A DNA stretch of 64,000 bases from Bradyrhizobium sp. JYMT SZCCT0428 (GCF_018131075.1 NZ_JAFCLS010000004.1:242068-306067); one strand, 5' to 3'; numbered from the stretch's first letter, positions 45,210-55,145 are shown. Notes: generated by a model from the letters alone, not told the origin. A program made the numbers and translations.

Positions 45210-47788
45210 TGCGCTACGCCTTTTCGCGGCAGCGTAATAATGAATTCCGTGAATACATCAGGCTCCGTCCGCACGTCGATCTTGCCGCCATGCTGTTTCA
45301 CCACGATGTCGTGACTCATCGACAATCCGAGCCCGGTTCCCTCGCCGGCGGGTTTCGTCGTGAAGAAGGGATTGAACATTTTCTCCTTCACTTCCAAGGG
45401 GATACCCGTGCCATTGTCACGAATCCGGATTTCCACCTTGTTGCCGAGGTTTTTCGTCGTCGCCGTGAGAACAGGCTCGAAGCCCTCCTCGCCCGTCTCC
45501 TTGCGCTTGGTCGCGGCGTAAAAGCCGTTCGAGATCAGATTGAGGAACACCCGCGTGATTTCCTGCGGATAGAGATCGACCATGCCGGCCTCGGGGTCGA
45601 GATCGCGCTTGAGCGTGATGTTGAAGCCGGCTTTTTCCGCCCGCGCGCCGTGATAGGCGAGGTTGAGGCTCTCCTCGATGATCGCATTGATGTCGGCGGA
45701 CCGGAGTTCGCCTGATCCCTCGCGCGAATGCAGCAGCATATTCTTGACGATCGAGTCGGCGCGCTTGCCGTGCTGCACGACCTTTTCGAGATTGCCCTTC
45801 AGCATATGGGTGAGTTCGTCGATCTCCTCACGGGTCTTGTCGTCGAGCGTGGCGGGCTTCAGCACATCGTTCAGCTCGTCGATCAGTTCCGCCGACAGCG
45901 CCGAGAAATTGTTGACGAAATTGAGCGGATTCTTGATTTCGTGGGCGATCCCCGCTGTGAGCTGGCCCAGCGAAGCCAGTTTCTCGGTCTGTATCAGGCG
46001 GTCCTGCGCGGTGCGGAGATCGTCGAGAGACTCGCTCAGATCCTTGGTACGTTCGCGCAATTCTCGGAGCAGCCGCGTGTTCTCGATTGCGATCACGGCC
46101 TGGTTGGCGAAACTGCTGACAAGCGCGATCTGCTTGTCGGTAAATGGCCGGACCTCCTGGCGATAGATCGCGATCGTGCCGATCAACTCGTTTTCCTTGA
46201 GCAGCGGAACGATGACAATGGTTCGAGCCCCCGCAAGATCGGACATCGCAACAACAGCTGGATGGCCTTCGAGATAGGGCTGTTGTGTCCGAAGATCCTC
46301 GATTTGGACCGCCTGATGCGTTCTTACAATCATGCCAAGACCGCTCTTCGGGTGCGGATAGATTGGCTCATCCGCCTGGGCGACATACGCTTGCGGTACA
46401 TTGAAGAGCGCAACGTTGCGGAAGCTGTTGCCGTCGTACTGATTCATCGTGCCAAAATGCGCGCCGCAGATATGGGTAGCGTTTTCGAGCATCTTCTGGA
46501 ACACCGGATCGAGTTCGCCCGGAGATGAGCTGATGACTTCCAATACTTCCGACGTCGCGGTTTGCTGTTCGAGCGTTTCTCTCAGTTCCGCAGTCCGTGT
46601 CTCGACCTTCTTCTCCAGGTCCGCATAGGATTCCTGCAGCCGCGCACCCATGTCGTTGAACTGATTGGCGAGGCCTTCGAGTTCGTCGCCGGTCTTGATG
46701 TTGATGCGCTGGGCGAAATCGCCGCCGCCGATGCGTTCGGCGCCGGCCCGCAATGCCTGGATCGGGCCGACCATGCGACGCGCCAGGAAGATTCCCGCGA
46801 GCACCGCAAGGATCGATGCCGCCGCCAGCAGCAAGGCAAGCCGCTGCAGCGCCTGGTACAGCGAGGCGTAGGCTTCGTTGACCGGCAGTTCGACGAACAT
46901 CGTCCATCCCAGCGGGGTGATCGGCGCGGATGCCGTCAGCACCTCCTGCCCCTGGATGTTCAGCGCGCCCTGCAATTCAACGGCTTCGCTCGTTCTGCCG
47001 GTGCGGGCGGCGGCCTGCACCTGTGTCAGCTTCGACATGTCGGTGTTGCGCAGCACCAGGCTGATGTCGGGATGGGCAATCAGGCGTCCCGCCGAGCCGA
47101 CGACATAGGCGTGGCCGCGCTCGCCGACCTTGATCTGCGAGACCACGTCCCAGATCAGCTTCAGATTGACTTCGGCGATGCTGACACCGGCATCCTTGCG
47201 GGTGCCCGCCAGCGATAGCGTCATGTAGGGCTCGGACTCCCGGCGAAAATACACCGGCCCGTAAAACACCTTGTTGGCGACGGCTTCCGTGAATTTCGGG
47301 TCTTTGGAAAGGTCGAGGCCGGAGTCGACCACATCCATCGCCAGCCGCGACACCCGCAGGCGTTCCTTGCCGGTGGAATCGATCTGCGACAGTTCGGTGA
47401 TCGCCGGCACCTGCCGCAGCAGGCGGAGCGCATCGAACCGGCGATCCTGCAGCGACCCGGCCGACCAGGGCAATTGGGTGGTCCAGCCCAGCTGGCTTTC
47501 GATTTCCTTGATGAACTGACCGATCTTGGCCGCGGCGGCTTCGGCCTGCTCGTGCTGGATCCGGATCAGGGAGGTTTTGTGTTCCCGATAATAGAAGAAA
47601 ACCTCGAAAATCCCGTTGGAAAGCAGTGCCACGCCCACCACGGCAACGAACAGCGCGACGTATTTGGTGAACAGCCGGTTGCGGGTTTTTGTCCCGGGCG
47701 CCCCCTGCGCGGGCACAGCATTCTCCGCGGGCGAAGCAGCCGCCAGCGTGCGCCCCTCTGGGGTGCCGGGATGCAGGGAAATGCTCAT
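45203..47788 (-). CDS. Membrane sensor histidine kinase (Cache-like, HAMP, GAF)
   Basis: This protein is about 861 aa. TM1 lies near residues 40-65 ([25 protein letters not shown]), then a periplasmic sensing region of about 270 aa with a Cache-like pattern ([23 protein letters not shown]). TM2 leads into HAMP ([23 protein letters not shown]), then GAF ([21 protein letters not shown]) and kinase domains: [13 protein letters not shown] box with His in [17 protein letters not shown]-box [19 protein letters not shown] and [12 protein letters not shown]. It should phosphorylate the two response regulators downstream. ATG 47788 is preferred over a GTG at 47833. Confidence 0.92.
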   Translation of the reverse strand: MSISLHPGTPEGRTLAAASPAENAVPAQGAPGTKTRNRLFTKYVALFVAVVGVALLSNGIFEVFFYYREHKTSLIRIQHEQAEAAAAKIGQFIKEIESQLGWTTQLPWSAGSLQDRRFDALRLLRQVPAITELSQIDSTGKERLRVSRLAMDVVDSGLDLSKDPKFTEAVANKVFYGPVYFRRESEPYMTLSLAGTRKDAGVSIAEVNLKLIWDVVSQIKVGERGHAYVVGSAGRLIAHPDISLVLRNTDMSKLTQVQAAARTGRTSEAVELQGALNIQGQEVLTASAPITPLGWTMFVELPVNEAYASLYQALQRLALLLAAASILAVLAGIFLARRMVGPIQALRAGAERIGGGDFAQRINIKTGDELEGLANQFNDMGARLQESYADLEKKVETRTAELRETLEQQTATSEVLEVISSSPGELDPVFQKMLENATHICGAHFGTMNQYDGNSFRNVALFNVPQAYVAQADEPIYPHPKSGLGMIVRTHQAVQIEDLRTQQPYLEGHPAVVAMSDLAGARTIVIVPLLKENELIGTIAIYRQEVRPFTDKQIALVSSFANQAVIAIENTRLLRELRERTKDLSESLDDLRTAQDRLIQTEKLASLGQLTAGIAHEIKNPLNFVNNFSALSAELIDELNDVLKPATLDDKTREEIDELTHMLKGNLEKVVQHGKRADSIVKNMLLHSREGSGELRSADINAIIEESLNLAYHGARAEKAGFNITLKRDLDPEAGMVDLYPQEITRVFLNLISNGFYAATKRKETGEEGFEPVLTATTKNLGNKVEIRIRDNGTGIPLEVKEKMFNPFFTTKPAGEGTGLGLSMSHDIVVKQHGGKIDVRTEPDVFTEFIITLPRKGVAQA

Positions 47789-47858
47789 CCCGGCCAAGCT
47801 ACCAAGAAGCCTTGAGCTTGTCTCTTGCCGCACCGCGGCAAGCCGGAGCTCATAACGA

Positions 47859-47886
47859 AACGGCGGCGGTCAGGACCGCCGCCGTT
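47859..47886 (-). terminator. Intrinsic terminator of the RND efflux operon
   Basis: AACGGCGGCGG / CCGCCGCCGTT stem of 11 bp (13 with the inner TC/GA) and loop TCAGGA. On the minus strand it is followed by TCGTT, a weak T-tract. It lies 24 bp after the pump stop and 71 bp before the kinase start, so it separates the two operons. Confidence 0.7.
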
Positions 47887-47909
47887 CCAGCCTTATTCGC
47901 CTGCAATCC

Positions 47910-50900
47910 TCAGGTCGGTTTGAGCCCTGACGTTCCCAGATCGAAATCTTCGATTTCCTTGGTCCGCTGCGAACCAGCCTTGGCCTGATGGTCGGTGGCC
48001 ATCCAGACATAGACCGCCGGCAGCACGAACAGCGTGAACAGCGTACCGATCGACATGCCGGAGACCACGACGAGACCAATCGAGAAGCGGCTCGCCGCAC
48101 CTGCACCCGTTGCGGTCAGCAGCGGGATCAGGCCGGTGACCATCGCCGCCGTCGTCATCAGGATCGGACGCAGCCGGATCCGGGCTGCCATTTCGATCGC
48201 CGAACGCTTGTCGAGACCTTCCTTTAGCTGCAGTTCGTTGGCGAACTCCACCATCAGGATGCCGTGCTTGGTGATCAGGCCGACCAAGGTCAGCAATCCG
48301 ACCTGGGTATAGATGTTGATCGTCGCCACGCCGAAGAACAGCGGGATCAGCGCGCCGACGATCGCCATGGGAACGCTGATCATGATCACCAGCGGATCGC
48401 GCAGGCTTTCGAACTGCGCCGCCAGCACCAGGAAGATGATGATCAGCGCGAAACCGAACGTGATCGCGAGCTGATTGCCTTCCTGCACATATTGGCGGGA
48501 ATCGGCCAGATAGTCGTGACCGAAGCCGGCGGGCAATTTCTTGGCTTCACCTTCGAGGAAGTCCACCGCCTGCCCAACCGTCACGCCCGGCATCGGCACC
48601 GCCTGGAAGGTCGCGGAGTTCAGCTGGTTGTAATGCGTCAGCGAATTCGGATCGGTCGCGGTCTCGATCGACACGATGGTCGACAGCGGCACCAATTGCC
48701 CCGTGTTGGTCGGGACATAGTAACCGCCGAGCGATTCCGGCGACAGCCGCATGCCGCGGGGCACCTGCGGGATCACCTGATACGAGCGCCCCTCGAGGTT
48801 GAAGCGATTGACGTAATTGCCGCCCAGCAGCGTCTGCAACGTGGCACCGACCTGCGCCATGTTGATGCCGAGATCGCTTGCTTTGGAACGGTCGATGTTG
48901 ACCCGCACCACCGGCTGATTGAAGTCGAGGTCGCTGTCGGAGACGATGAACAGGCCGCTCTTGCGCGCCGCGTCCTTTAGCTTGTTCATCTCCTCATAGA
49001 CGGCCTGGAAGCCGGCGGTCGAATTGATCACCATCTGCACCGGCAGACCACCGGGCCCGCCCGGGAGCGGCGGCAGGTTGAACGCGAACGCCTGGACACC
49101 TTCGATCTTGCTGATTTCCGCCTGTACCAGCGGCTTCAGCTTGATCGAGGAACGTTCACGCTCGTCCCACGGCTTGAGCAGCATGCCGGCGATCCCGCCC
49201 TGCGGCCCGTTGATGCCATTCAGGACGAAGCGCAGGTCGGTTTCGGGAAACTTGGCAAACGCCTTGTCGAGCTTGTCGCCGTAGAAGTCGACATAGTCGA
49301 TGTTGGCGTATTTCGGTGCCTTGGTCACCGAGAACACGATGCCCTGGTCCTCTTCGGGCGCGAGTTCCTTGGCCGTGTTCATATACAGGAACCCGACCAG
49401 ACCGAGGATCGTCAGCGCGAACACGCCGGTGATCGGACGATAGTCGAGCGAGCGATCGAGTTGCCTTCCGTACCAGCGCGTCATCGCGCCGAACACCCGG
49501 TTGACGGTCCTGGCGAAACGCCCCTCTTCGGCGCTCTTGAGCAGGACCGAGCACATCATCGGCGACAGCGTCAGTGCAATCACGCCCGACACGATCACCG
49601 AGCCCGCGAGCGTGAAGGCGAATTCGCGGAACAGCGAGCCGGTCAAGCCGCCGAGGAATCCGATCGGTGCATACACCGCCGCCAGCGTGATCGTCATCGA
49701 GATCACGGGGCCGACGATTTCGCGCGCCCCCTGCAGTGACGCCTGTACCGGTGTTTTTCCCTCTTCCAGATGGCGATGGATGTTTTCGACCACCACGATG
49801 GCGTCGTCGACCACGAGCCCGATGGCGAGCACCATCGCCAGCAGCGTCAGCAGGTTGAAGCTGAAGCCCAGCGCCAGCATCAGGCTGCAGACGCCGATCA
49901 GCGACAGCGGTATCGTGACGACGGGAATGATGACCGAACGGAACGATGCCAGGAACAGGAAGATCACGACCACGACGATCAGCATCGCTTCGATCAGCGT
50001 GTTCTGCACCTCGTCGATCGATGACTGAATGAACTTGGTGGAATCGTAGGCCACCTTCATCTTCATCGAAGGCGGCAAGTTGCGTTCCAGCTCCGGAAAC
50101 AGCGCACGCACGCCCTTGACCAGCGTCAACGGATTGCCTTGCGGGGTCGCCTGCACGCCGATGAAGATCGCGCGCTCGCCGCTGAACGCGACACTCGCAT
50201 CGGTGCTTTGCGCCGCCAGTTCGACGGTTGCGATATCCTCGACCCGAACAAAGCCGCCGTCCTTGGACTTGACGATCATCCGCTTGAACTGATCAAGGCT
50301 CCGCAAGTCGGTATTGGTCGTGATGTTGGAGACGATGAAGTAGCTCTTGGCCTGGCCGGCGGCGGCCTGGAAGTTGTTGGCCTGGATCGCCGCCTGGACA
50401 TCGCTCGGCGATACGCCGCGCCCGGCCATCTTGACCGGATCAAGCCACAGCCGCATCGCAAATGTCTGGCCGCCCAGAATGTCGGCCGACGCCACGCCGT
50501 CGACGGTCGACAGCACCGGCTGGACCACGCGCGTCAGATAGTCCGAGATCGCCGAACCGGACAACTCCTCGCTGGAGAAGCCGAGATACATCACGGCCGT
50601 TGTCTGACCGGTTGTCTTGGTCACGATCGGATCGTTGGATTCTTTCGGGATCAGGTATTTGACCGAGTTCGTCTTGGCGAGAACTTCGGTCAGCGCCTGG
50701 TTCGGATCGAAATTCAGCTTGATGTAGACCTGGATCGTGCTGGTGCCCTGCACCGACGACGACGTGATGTAGTCGACGCCTTCGGCGGAGGCGATCGCCT
50801 GCTCGATCGGCGTCGTGATGAAGCCCTGAATCAAATTCGCCGACGCGCCCGGATAGACGGTGGTGACGTTGATCACCGTGTTCGACAGCTTCGGATACTG

Positions 50901-51005
50901 CCGGATCGGCAAGACGCTGGCGGCCCGCAGACCGAGCAAAAGAATCAGCAGGCTGACGACGACCGACAACACCGGGCGCTTGATGAAGATATCAGTTAAG
51001 GCCAT
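47910..51005 (-). CDS. RND multidrug efflux pump (HAE1, AcrB/MexB type)
   Basis: This 1031-aa inner-membrane pump has the N-terminal FIKRPVLSVVVSLLILLLG helix and IRQYPKLSNTVINVTTVYPGAS. The proton-relay Asp pair is in TM4, GLVVDDAIVVVENIHRHLEEG, followed by the AcrB-type PLALTLSPMMCSVLL-like segment and TM10-12 near the C-terminus (GLITKHGILMVEFANEL). It exports drugs, dyes or lipophilic metabolites together with the adaptor upstream and an outer-membrane channel encoded elsewhere; no TolC-like gene is in the window. The ligand range is not predictable. Confidence 0.95.
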   Translation of the reverse strand: MALTDIFIKRPVLSVVVSLLILLLGLRAASVLPIRQYPKLSNTVINVTTVYPGASANLIQGFITTPIEQAIASAEGVDYITSSSVQGTSTIQVYIKLNFDPNQALTEVLAKTNSVKYLIPKESNDPIVTKTTGQTTAVMYLGFSSEELSGSAISDYLTRVVQPVLSTVDGVASADILGGQTFAMRLWLDPVKMAGRGVSPSDVQAAIQANNFQAAAGQAKSYFIVSNITTNTDLRSLDQFKRMIVKSKDGGFVRVEDIATVELAAQSTDASVAFSGERAIFIGVQATPQGNPLTLVKGVRALFPELERNLPPSMKMKVAYDSTKFIQSSIDEVQNTLIEAMLIVVVVIFLFLASFRSVIIPVVTIPLSLIGVCSLMLALGFSFNLLTLLAMVLAIGLVVDDAIVVVENIHRHLEEGKTPVQASLQGAREIVGPVISMTITLAAVYAPIGFLGGLTGSLFREFAFTLAGSVIVSGVIALTLSPMMCSVLLKSAEEGRFARTVNRVFGAMTRWYGRQLDRSLDYRPITGVFALTILGLVGFLYMNTAKELAPEEDQGIVFSVTKAPKYANIDYVDFYGDKLDKAFAKFPETDLRFVLNGINGPQGGIAGMLLKPWDERERSSIKLKPLVQAEISKIEGVQAFAFNLPPLPGGPGGLPVQMVINSTAGFQAVYEEMNKLKDAARKSGLFIVSDSDLDFNQPVVRVNIDRSKASDLGINMAQVGATLQTLLGGNYVNRFNLEGRSYQVIPQVPRGMRLSPESLGGYYVPTNTGQLVPLSTIVSIETATDPNSLTHYNQLNSATFQAVPMPGVTVGQAVDFLEGEAKKLPAGFGHDYLADSRQYVQEGNQLAITFGFALIIIFLVLAAQFESLRDPLVIMISVPMAIVGALIPLFFGVATINIYTQVGLLTLVGLITKHGILMVEFANELQLKEGLDKRSAIEMAARIRLRPILMTTAAMVTGLIPLLTATGAGAASRFSIGLVVVSGMSIGTLFTLFVLPAVYVWMATDHQAKAGSQRTKEIEDFDLGTSGLKPT

Positions 51006-51078
51006 CGCTGGTTATCCAGTTCAAACATGTGGGCACGGTCCCTCCACGAGACCGATGCCTGAATCTTGATGTTGCAAA

Positions 51079-51097
51079 CGCGGCCCTACCGGCCGCG
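51079..51097 (-). other. Stem-loop between RND adaptor and pump genes
   Basis: CGCGGCC / GGCCGCG arms with loop CTACC in the 98-bp gap. No T-run follows, so it may modulate or process the message rather than end it. Confidence 0.5.
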
Positions 51098-51103
51098 CCA
51101 CGT

Positions 51104-52297
51104 TCAATAGCGCGGCGGCTTCGCCGGAATCACAGGCGCCGGATCGGCCGAAATCGTCACCGCCGCACCCGATTGCAGCTTGAGCTGGCCGACCGCAACG
51201 ACACGATCGCCGGGCTTCAGCCCCTTCAGAATCTCGGCACGCCCGTCGATGCGGTTGCCGGTCTGCACGAAGGTGCGCACCGCCGTCAGGCTGGTCTTGC
51301 CGTCATCCGCTTTCTTCTCGGTGAGGAGATAGACGCTATCGCCATACAGCGTGTAATCGACCGCGGTCTCGGGAATGGTGACGACCGGCGGCTTGTCCGG
51401 CAGCACCACGGTGGTGGTCGCGAACATGCCCGGCTTGAGGATGCGGTCCGGGTTGTCGATCGTCGCCTGGACGCGAATGTTGCGCGTGTCGGTGGCGATC
51501 TGCGGCTCGATGGTCGTGATCTTGCCCTCGAACTTGCGGCCCGGATAGGCGTCGACCGCGATACGGACGATCTGTCCGACCTTGAGCGCGCCTGAGTCCT
51601 TTTCCGTCACGGTGAAGTTGGCATAGAGCCGCGACAGATCGGTCAACGAAACGATCTGCGTTCCCGCCGTCAGATACTGACCGACCTCGACCTTACGAAC
51701 GCCGAGTTCGCCGTCGAACGGGGCCCGCACCTGCTTTTGCGAGATGATGGCCTGGGTCTTGGCGATCCCGGCATTGGCCTGGTCGAACGCCGATTGCGCC
51801 TGGTCGACAGTTGCCTGCGGCCCGAACTGGCGGCTTGCCAGTTGCTTGGCGCGCTCGAGCGAGAGCTGTGCCATCGTGGCCTGCGCCTTGAAGCTGGCGA
51901 GGTCGGCCTGCTCGGGACCATCGAACAACTGAACCAGCGGGGTGCCTTCCTTCACGGCAGCACCCGCGGTGAACATGATCTCGGTAATACGGCCGTTCAA
52001 ATCCGAGGTGACATTGACCTGATGCACGGCGGCGAGATCGCCGACCGCGGTCAACAGGTTCGGTATGACTTCGGACTTCGCGTCGGCAACGCTGACGCTG
52101 GTCGGCGGCGGTTTGTTGTTCGCGAAGAACTGCGCGATCATCTTGCCGCGGAAATAATTGAACCAGACCAGGCCGCCGACCAGCAGGCTCAGCAACAGCC
52201 CGACGACGATGAACCAGCGCACCATCCGGACCGGACGCTTGCGCGCCTTGTCGCCGATCGGCTGACCCTTGAGGTGGCTTTCGGTTACGATATTCAT
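51104..52297 (-). CDS. RND efflux periplasmic adaptor (membrane fusion protein)
   Basis: This protein of about 397 aa has an N-terminal membrane anchor (WFIVVGLLLSLLVGGLVWF), the lipoyl/barrel halves (VTSDLNGRITEIMF, GAAVKEGTPLVQLFD and VRAPFDGELGVRKVEVGQYL), an alpha-hairpin between them, and the beta-barrel with ATIDNPDRILKPGMFATTTVVL. It links the pump to an outer-membrane channel. ATG 52297 follows the tetR stop by one base, so translation is coupled; a GTG at 52306 is an alternative. Confidence 0.93.
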   Translation of the reverse strand: MNIVTESHLKGQPIGDKARKRPVRMVRWFIVVGLLLSLLVGGLVWFNYFRGKMIAQFFANNKPPPTSVSVADAKSEVIPNLLTAVGDLAAVHQVNVTSDLNGRITEIMFTAGAAVKEGTPLVQLFDGPEQADLASFKAQATMAQLSLERAKQLASRQFGPQATVDQAQSAFDQANAGIAKTQAIISQKQVRAPFDGELGVRKVEVGQYLTAGTQIVSLTDLSRLYANFTVTEKDSGALKVGQIVRIAVDAYPGRKFEGKITTIEPQIATDTRNIRVQATIDNPDRILKPGMFATTTVVLPDKPPVVTIPETAVDYTLYGDSVYLLTEKKADDGKTSLTAVRTFVQTGNRIDGRAEILKGLKPGDRVVAVGQLKLQSGAAVTISADPAPVIPAKPPRY

Positions 52298-52298
52298 T

Positions 52299-52985
52299 TC
52301 ATGCACTTTCTGCAGTTACCGATTGTCCCGAATTCGGCGACGGCTCGTGGTCCAAATGCGTAGCAATTGCGGCTTCGTTGAGTCCGATGCCGCGGAGGAT
52401 GAATTGACAAAGCTGCCGTTCCAGATTGGCGGCGTTGCCGTAAGTGAGAACAGGCACCGCCGGAAGCCGCGACAGCGCGGCCATCAGCACGGTGTGATGT
52501 GCAAACCAGAACAGGTTGAGCGGTTCATCGCCGATCTTGATCGCATCGCCGGCAGCTACGGCGCTCTCGAGCGATTCCGTGAACACGCTGCCGATCAAAT
52601 CGCTGATCTTGGTATAAAGCAGCCGCGCGAACTCGCCGTCGTCGAGATGGCTCGTCGTCATCAGCCGCAGCCGCTGCGCCTCTTCCTCGTCGGGGCCGTC
52701 GGAGATCTGCATGAAATGCCCGACCATGCCCTTGATCAGTTCGACCAGCGTGCCGGTCGACGGCGGCAAGCCGAGCAGATGCGCCAGATCCGGATCGGCT
52801 TCGCACTCTTCCGCCAGGATCTCGGCATAGAGCGCGGCCTTGGACGGGAAGTGCTTGAACAGCAGCCCTTCCGAAATGGCCGCGGCGGCCGCCACGCTCT
52901 TGGTCGTGGTGCCGGCAAAGCCGTTGCGGGCGAAGCACCGCTTGGCGGCGCTCAATATCAATTGACGCCGTAAATCACTCGTCAT
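52299..52985 (-). CDS. TetR/AcrR-family regulator of the RND operon
   Basis: This protein of about 228 aa has an N-terminal helix-turn-helix: RRQLILSAAKRCFARNGFAGTTTKSVAAAAAISEGLLFKHFPSKAALYAEIL. The C-terminal ligand-binding part is diverged, as usual. It is the first gene of the tetR-adaptor-pump operon and probably represses it, with an efflux substrate as inducer. The start could be 53000 or 52985; the promoter-like boxes place transcription start near 53001, so the inner ATG is preferred. Confidence 0.88.
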   Translation of the reverse strand: MTSDLRRQLILSAAKRCFARNGFAGTTTKSVAAAAAISEGLLFKHFPSKAALYAEILAEECEADPDLAHLLGLPPSTGTLVELIKGMVGHFMQISDGPDEEEAQRLRLMTTSHLDDGEFARLLYTKISDLIGSVFTESLESAVAAGDAIKIGDEPLNLFWFAHHTVLMAALSRLPAVPVLTYGNAANLERQLCQFILRGIGLNEAAIATHLDHEPSPNSGQSVTAESA

Positions 52986-53006
52986 GCGAAGGCTGGACAT
53001 GGGCGT

Positions 53007-53039
53007 GTGAGTAATCACTCACCTTGACCAAGTCAAGGT
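53007..53039 (-). promoter_or_regulatory. Promoter and operator of the tetR-RND operon: two adjacent perfect palindromes
   Basis: ACCTTGACCAAGTCAAGGT (53021-53039) has 8-bp arms around 3 bp; GTGAGTAATCACTCAC (53007-53022) has 6-bp arms around AATC. On the minus strand TTGACT (53036-53031) and TACTCA (53013-53008) are 17 bp apart, so a -35/-10 pair lies within the palindromes. Binding of the TetR protein just downstream would block RNA polymerase. Which palindrome it binds is unknown. Confidence 0.65.
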
Positions 53040-53375
53040 TTTATTGCAGCGCAAACCGGACATTTCGGCCCAAATCAGCTGCAATCCCAACGCCCGCGAA
53101 GGCGATAACGAAATTGGCATCCCGGCTGGAGCTGCCGCTCCAGATTGGCGCTGCCGCTCGGCGCGGCGTTCGCACTCACTCGGGGGGCGCGGAGCGCCCT
53201 TCGGGCAGGACGGTAGACGGCAGGCCGCCTGCCAAAGGCGCGAAAATCGTGCAGCCGCTTCAATTGGAGTTGACCCCGGCCCGGGGACGGAGTTTAAATT
53301 AGTTGCAACTGCGACTAATTTGAACTGACGCCTCCGCGCCAGTCTTGTCCGCCTTCGCAAAGAGTAAGACGCGCC
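53040..53375. other. Non-coding region upstream of the P450 gene
   Basis: About 335 bp with no supportable gene. It holds CCCCGGCCCGGGG (53273-53285), the hairpin AAATTAGTTGC..GCGACTAATTT (53296-53321, 11-bp arms with one mismatch, 4-nt loop) and AT-rich flanks. The first part is GC-rich and looks like degenerate sequence. The P450 promoter should lie near 53290-53350; no ribosome-site-like GGAG is obvious before ATG 53376. Confidence 0.45.
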
Positions 53376-54614
53376 ATGAATTGGGATGCACGGGAGCTGT
53401 CGGCGAATTTCGATCTGGAGAAACTGACGCCGGACTTCTATGCCAACCCCTATCCGACCTATCGGGCCCTGCGCGAGAACGAGCCGGTCAAGCGGCTGCC
53501 GAACGGCTGCTACTTCCTGACCCGCTATGACGATCTGGTCGCGGCCTACAAGGCGACCAAGGTGTTCTCGTCCGACAAGAAGAAGGAGTTCCTTCCAAAA
53601 TACGGCGACAGCCTGCTCTACGAGCACCACACCACCAGCCTCGTCTTCAACGATCCCCCCGCCCACACCAGGGTGCGGCGGCTGATCATGGGCGCGCTGT
53701 CACCGCGCGCGATTGCGGAGATGGAGCCCGATTTGATCAGGCTGGTCGACCGCCTGCTCGACGGCCTCGCCGCCAAAGGCGACGTCGAACTGATCGAGGA
53801 TTTCGCCTCCGCCATCCCGATCCAGGTGATCGGCAACCTGCTCGACGTGCCGATGGAGGAGCGCGAGCCGCTGCGCGACTGGTCGCTCGCCATCCTGGGC
53901 GCGCTGGAGCCCGTGATCAGCAGGGAAGTGTTTGCGCGCGGCAACAAGGCGGTGAAGGATTTTCTGAGCTATCTCGAAATCCTGGTCGAGCGGCGGCGCG
54001 CAAAACCCGGCAACCCCGAGCGCGACGTGCTGACGCGCCTCATTCAGGGTGAGGACAATGGCGAGCGGCTGACCTCGAAGGAACTGCTGCACAATTGCAT
54101 CTTCCTGCTCAATGCCGGCCATGAGACCACCACCAATCTGATCGGCAACGGGCTGGTGGCGCTGTCGCATTATCCGCACCAGAAGGCGCGGCTGATCGAA
54201 AACCCCGCCCTGATCAAGACCGCGATCGAGGAGATGCTGCGGTTCGAAAGCTCCAACCAGCTCGGCAACCGCATGACGGTCGAGCCGGTCGAACTCGGCG
54301 GCATCACAATGCCGGCAGGCACGCCGGTGACGCTGTGCATCGGCGCCGCGAACCGCGATCCGCAGCAGTTCGCCGACCCTGAAAACCTCGATATCGGCCG
54401 CACGCCGAACCGGCATCTCGCCTTCGGCACCGGTGCGCATCAATGCGCCGGCATGGCGCTGGCGCGGCTGGAGGGCGCGATCGCGATCTCGCGCTTCCTG
54501 GCGCGGTTTCCGGATTATGCGCTGAACGGCGAGCCGGTGCGCGGTGGCCGGGTTCGCTTCCGCGGATTTCTGAGCGTGCCGTGTCAGGTCGGCGAAACCA
54601 CGCCGGCATCGTAG
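53376..54614 (+). CDS. Cytochrome P450 (class I bacterial type)
   Basis: This 412-aa soluble P450 has PAHTRVRRLIMGALSP (helix C region), I-helix LLNAGHETTTNLIGNG with the conserved acid/Thr pair, EEMLRFESS (ExxR), and the heme ligand Cys357 in FGTGAHQCAGMALARLEG. It needs a separate ferredoxin and reductase, which are not adjacent. Hydroxylation of a small hydrophobic substrate is expected; the substrate is unknown. It stands alone, and its 3' neighbour is on the opposite strand. Confidence 0.94.
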   Translation: MNWDARELSANFDLEKLTPDFYANPYPTYRALRENEPVKRLPNGCYFLTRYDDLVAAYKATKVFSSDKKKEFLPKYGDSLLYEHHTTSLVFNDPPAHTRVRRLIMGALSPRAIAEMEPDLIRLVDRLLDGLAAKGDVELIEDFASAIPIQVIGNLLDVPMEEREPLRDWSLAILGALEPVISREVFARGNKAVKDFLSYLEILVERRRAKPGNPERDVLTRLIQGEDNGERLTSKELLHNCIFLLNAGHETTTNLIGNGLVALSHYPHQKARLIENPALIKTAIEEMLRFESSNQLGNRMTVEPVELGGITMPAGTPVTLCIGAANRDPQQFADPENLDIGRTPNRHLAFGTGAHQCAGMALARLEGAIAISRFLARFPDYALNGEPVRGGRVRFRGFLSVPCQVGETTPAS

Positions 54615-54626
54615 GCGGCAGCGTGC

Positions 54627-54818
54627 TTACGCCGCCGCCGGCTCGCCTGCGATCGCGCGGTCGATCGCATCGATCAGCACCTGCATTTCCAGGAATTTGG
54701 CGCGCGCCCGCTCGGCCTTGTCTCGGTCGAACGGCGCCGCCAGCACCTTGGCGTGCGCATCGCGGTCTTCGAGCATGCGATCCCTCGCCTTCTTCAAATT
54801 GTCCAGTCGGTCGCTCAT
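54627..54818 (-). CDS. Small conserved helical protein
   Basis: This 63-aa charged protein is MSDRLDNLKKARDRMLEDRDAH followed by an Arg/Lys/Glu-rich helix and IDAIDRAIAGEPAAA. It is probably a two-helix hairpin with no cysteines or membrane segment. I do not recognise a characterised family. It is convergent with the P450 gene, whose stop is 13 bp away. Confidence 0.6.
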   Translation of the reverse strand: MSDRLDNLKKARDRMLEDRDAHAKVLAAPFDRDKAERARAKFLEMQVLIDAIDRAIAGEPAAA

Positions 54819-55007
54819 GCGGGCTCGCTTTGCTGTTGGCTGTACCAGGCTCTGCAGGGAATCGCCGCGTGACCATAGGGCATAGCAAGGCCTAAGGACC
54901 CAAATTAAATCAGCTTTCGCCCGATCGTCCTGTATCTATCCTTCGCCAAGTTGCTACCCTCGCCCATCACGATGCTTTCGAAGCATCAACTCCAGGGAGA
55001 GACCGAC

Positions 55008-55145
55008 ATGGCCAAGGGCGAGCAAAAGAACAATCGCGAGGCGAAGAAGCCCAAGAAGGAAAAGATCAAGACCATCGCGGCGGCGCCGAGCCAGAAGGGC
55101 GTCGGAAGCCTGCAGTCGGGTTTTGACTCGGGCAAAAAGAAATAG
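55008..55145 (+). CDS. Small Lys-rich protein
   Basis: This 45-aa, highly basic protein starts MAKGEQKNNREAKKPKKEKIK and ends SGFDSGKKK. GGAGAG precedes the ATG at good spacing, so translation is likely. Similar short Lys-rich proteins with this ending pattern are found in Bradyrhizobium-like genomes; the function is unknown. Nucleic-acid binding is possible from charge alone. Confidence 0.6.
   Translation: MAKGEQKNNREAKKPKKEKIKTIAAAPSQKGVGSLQSGFDSGKKK

Noticed and set aside
53024..53328. Two overlapping plus-strand frames of about 92-94 codons before the P450
   Set aside because: Composition is Arg/Ser/Gly-rich with no start signal or motif; treated as non-coding.
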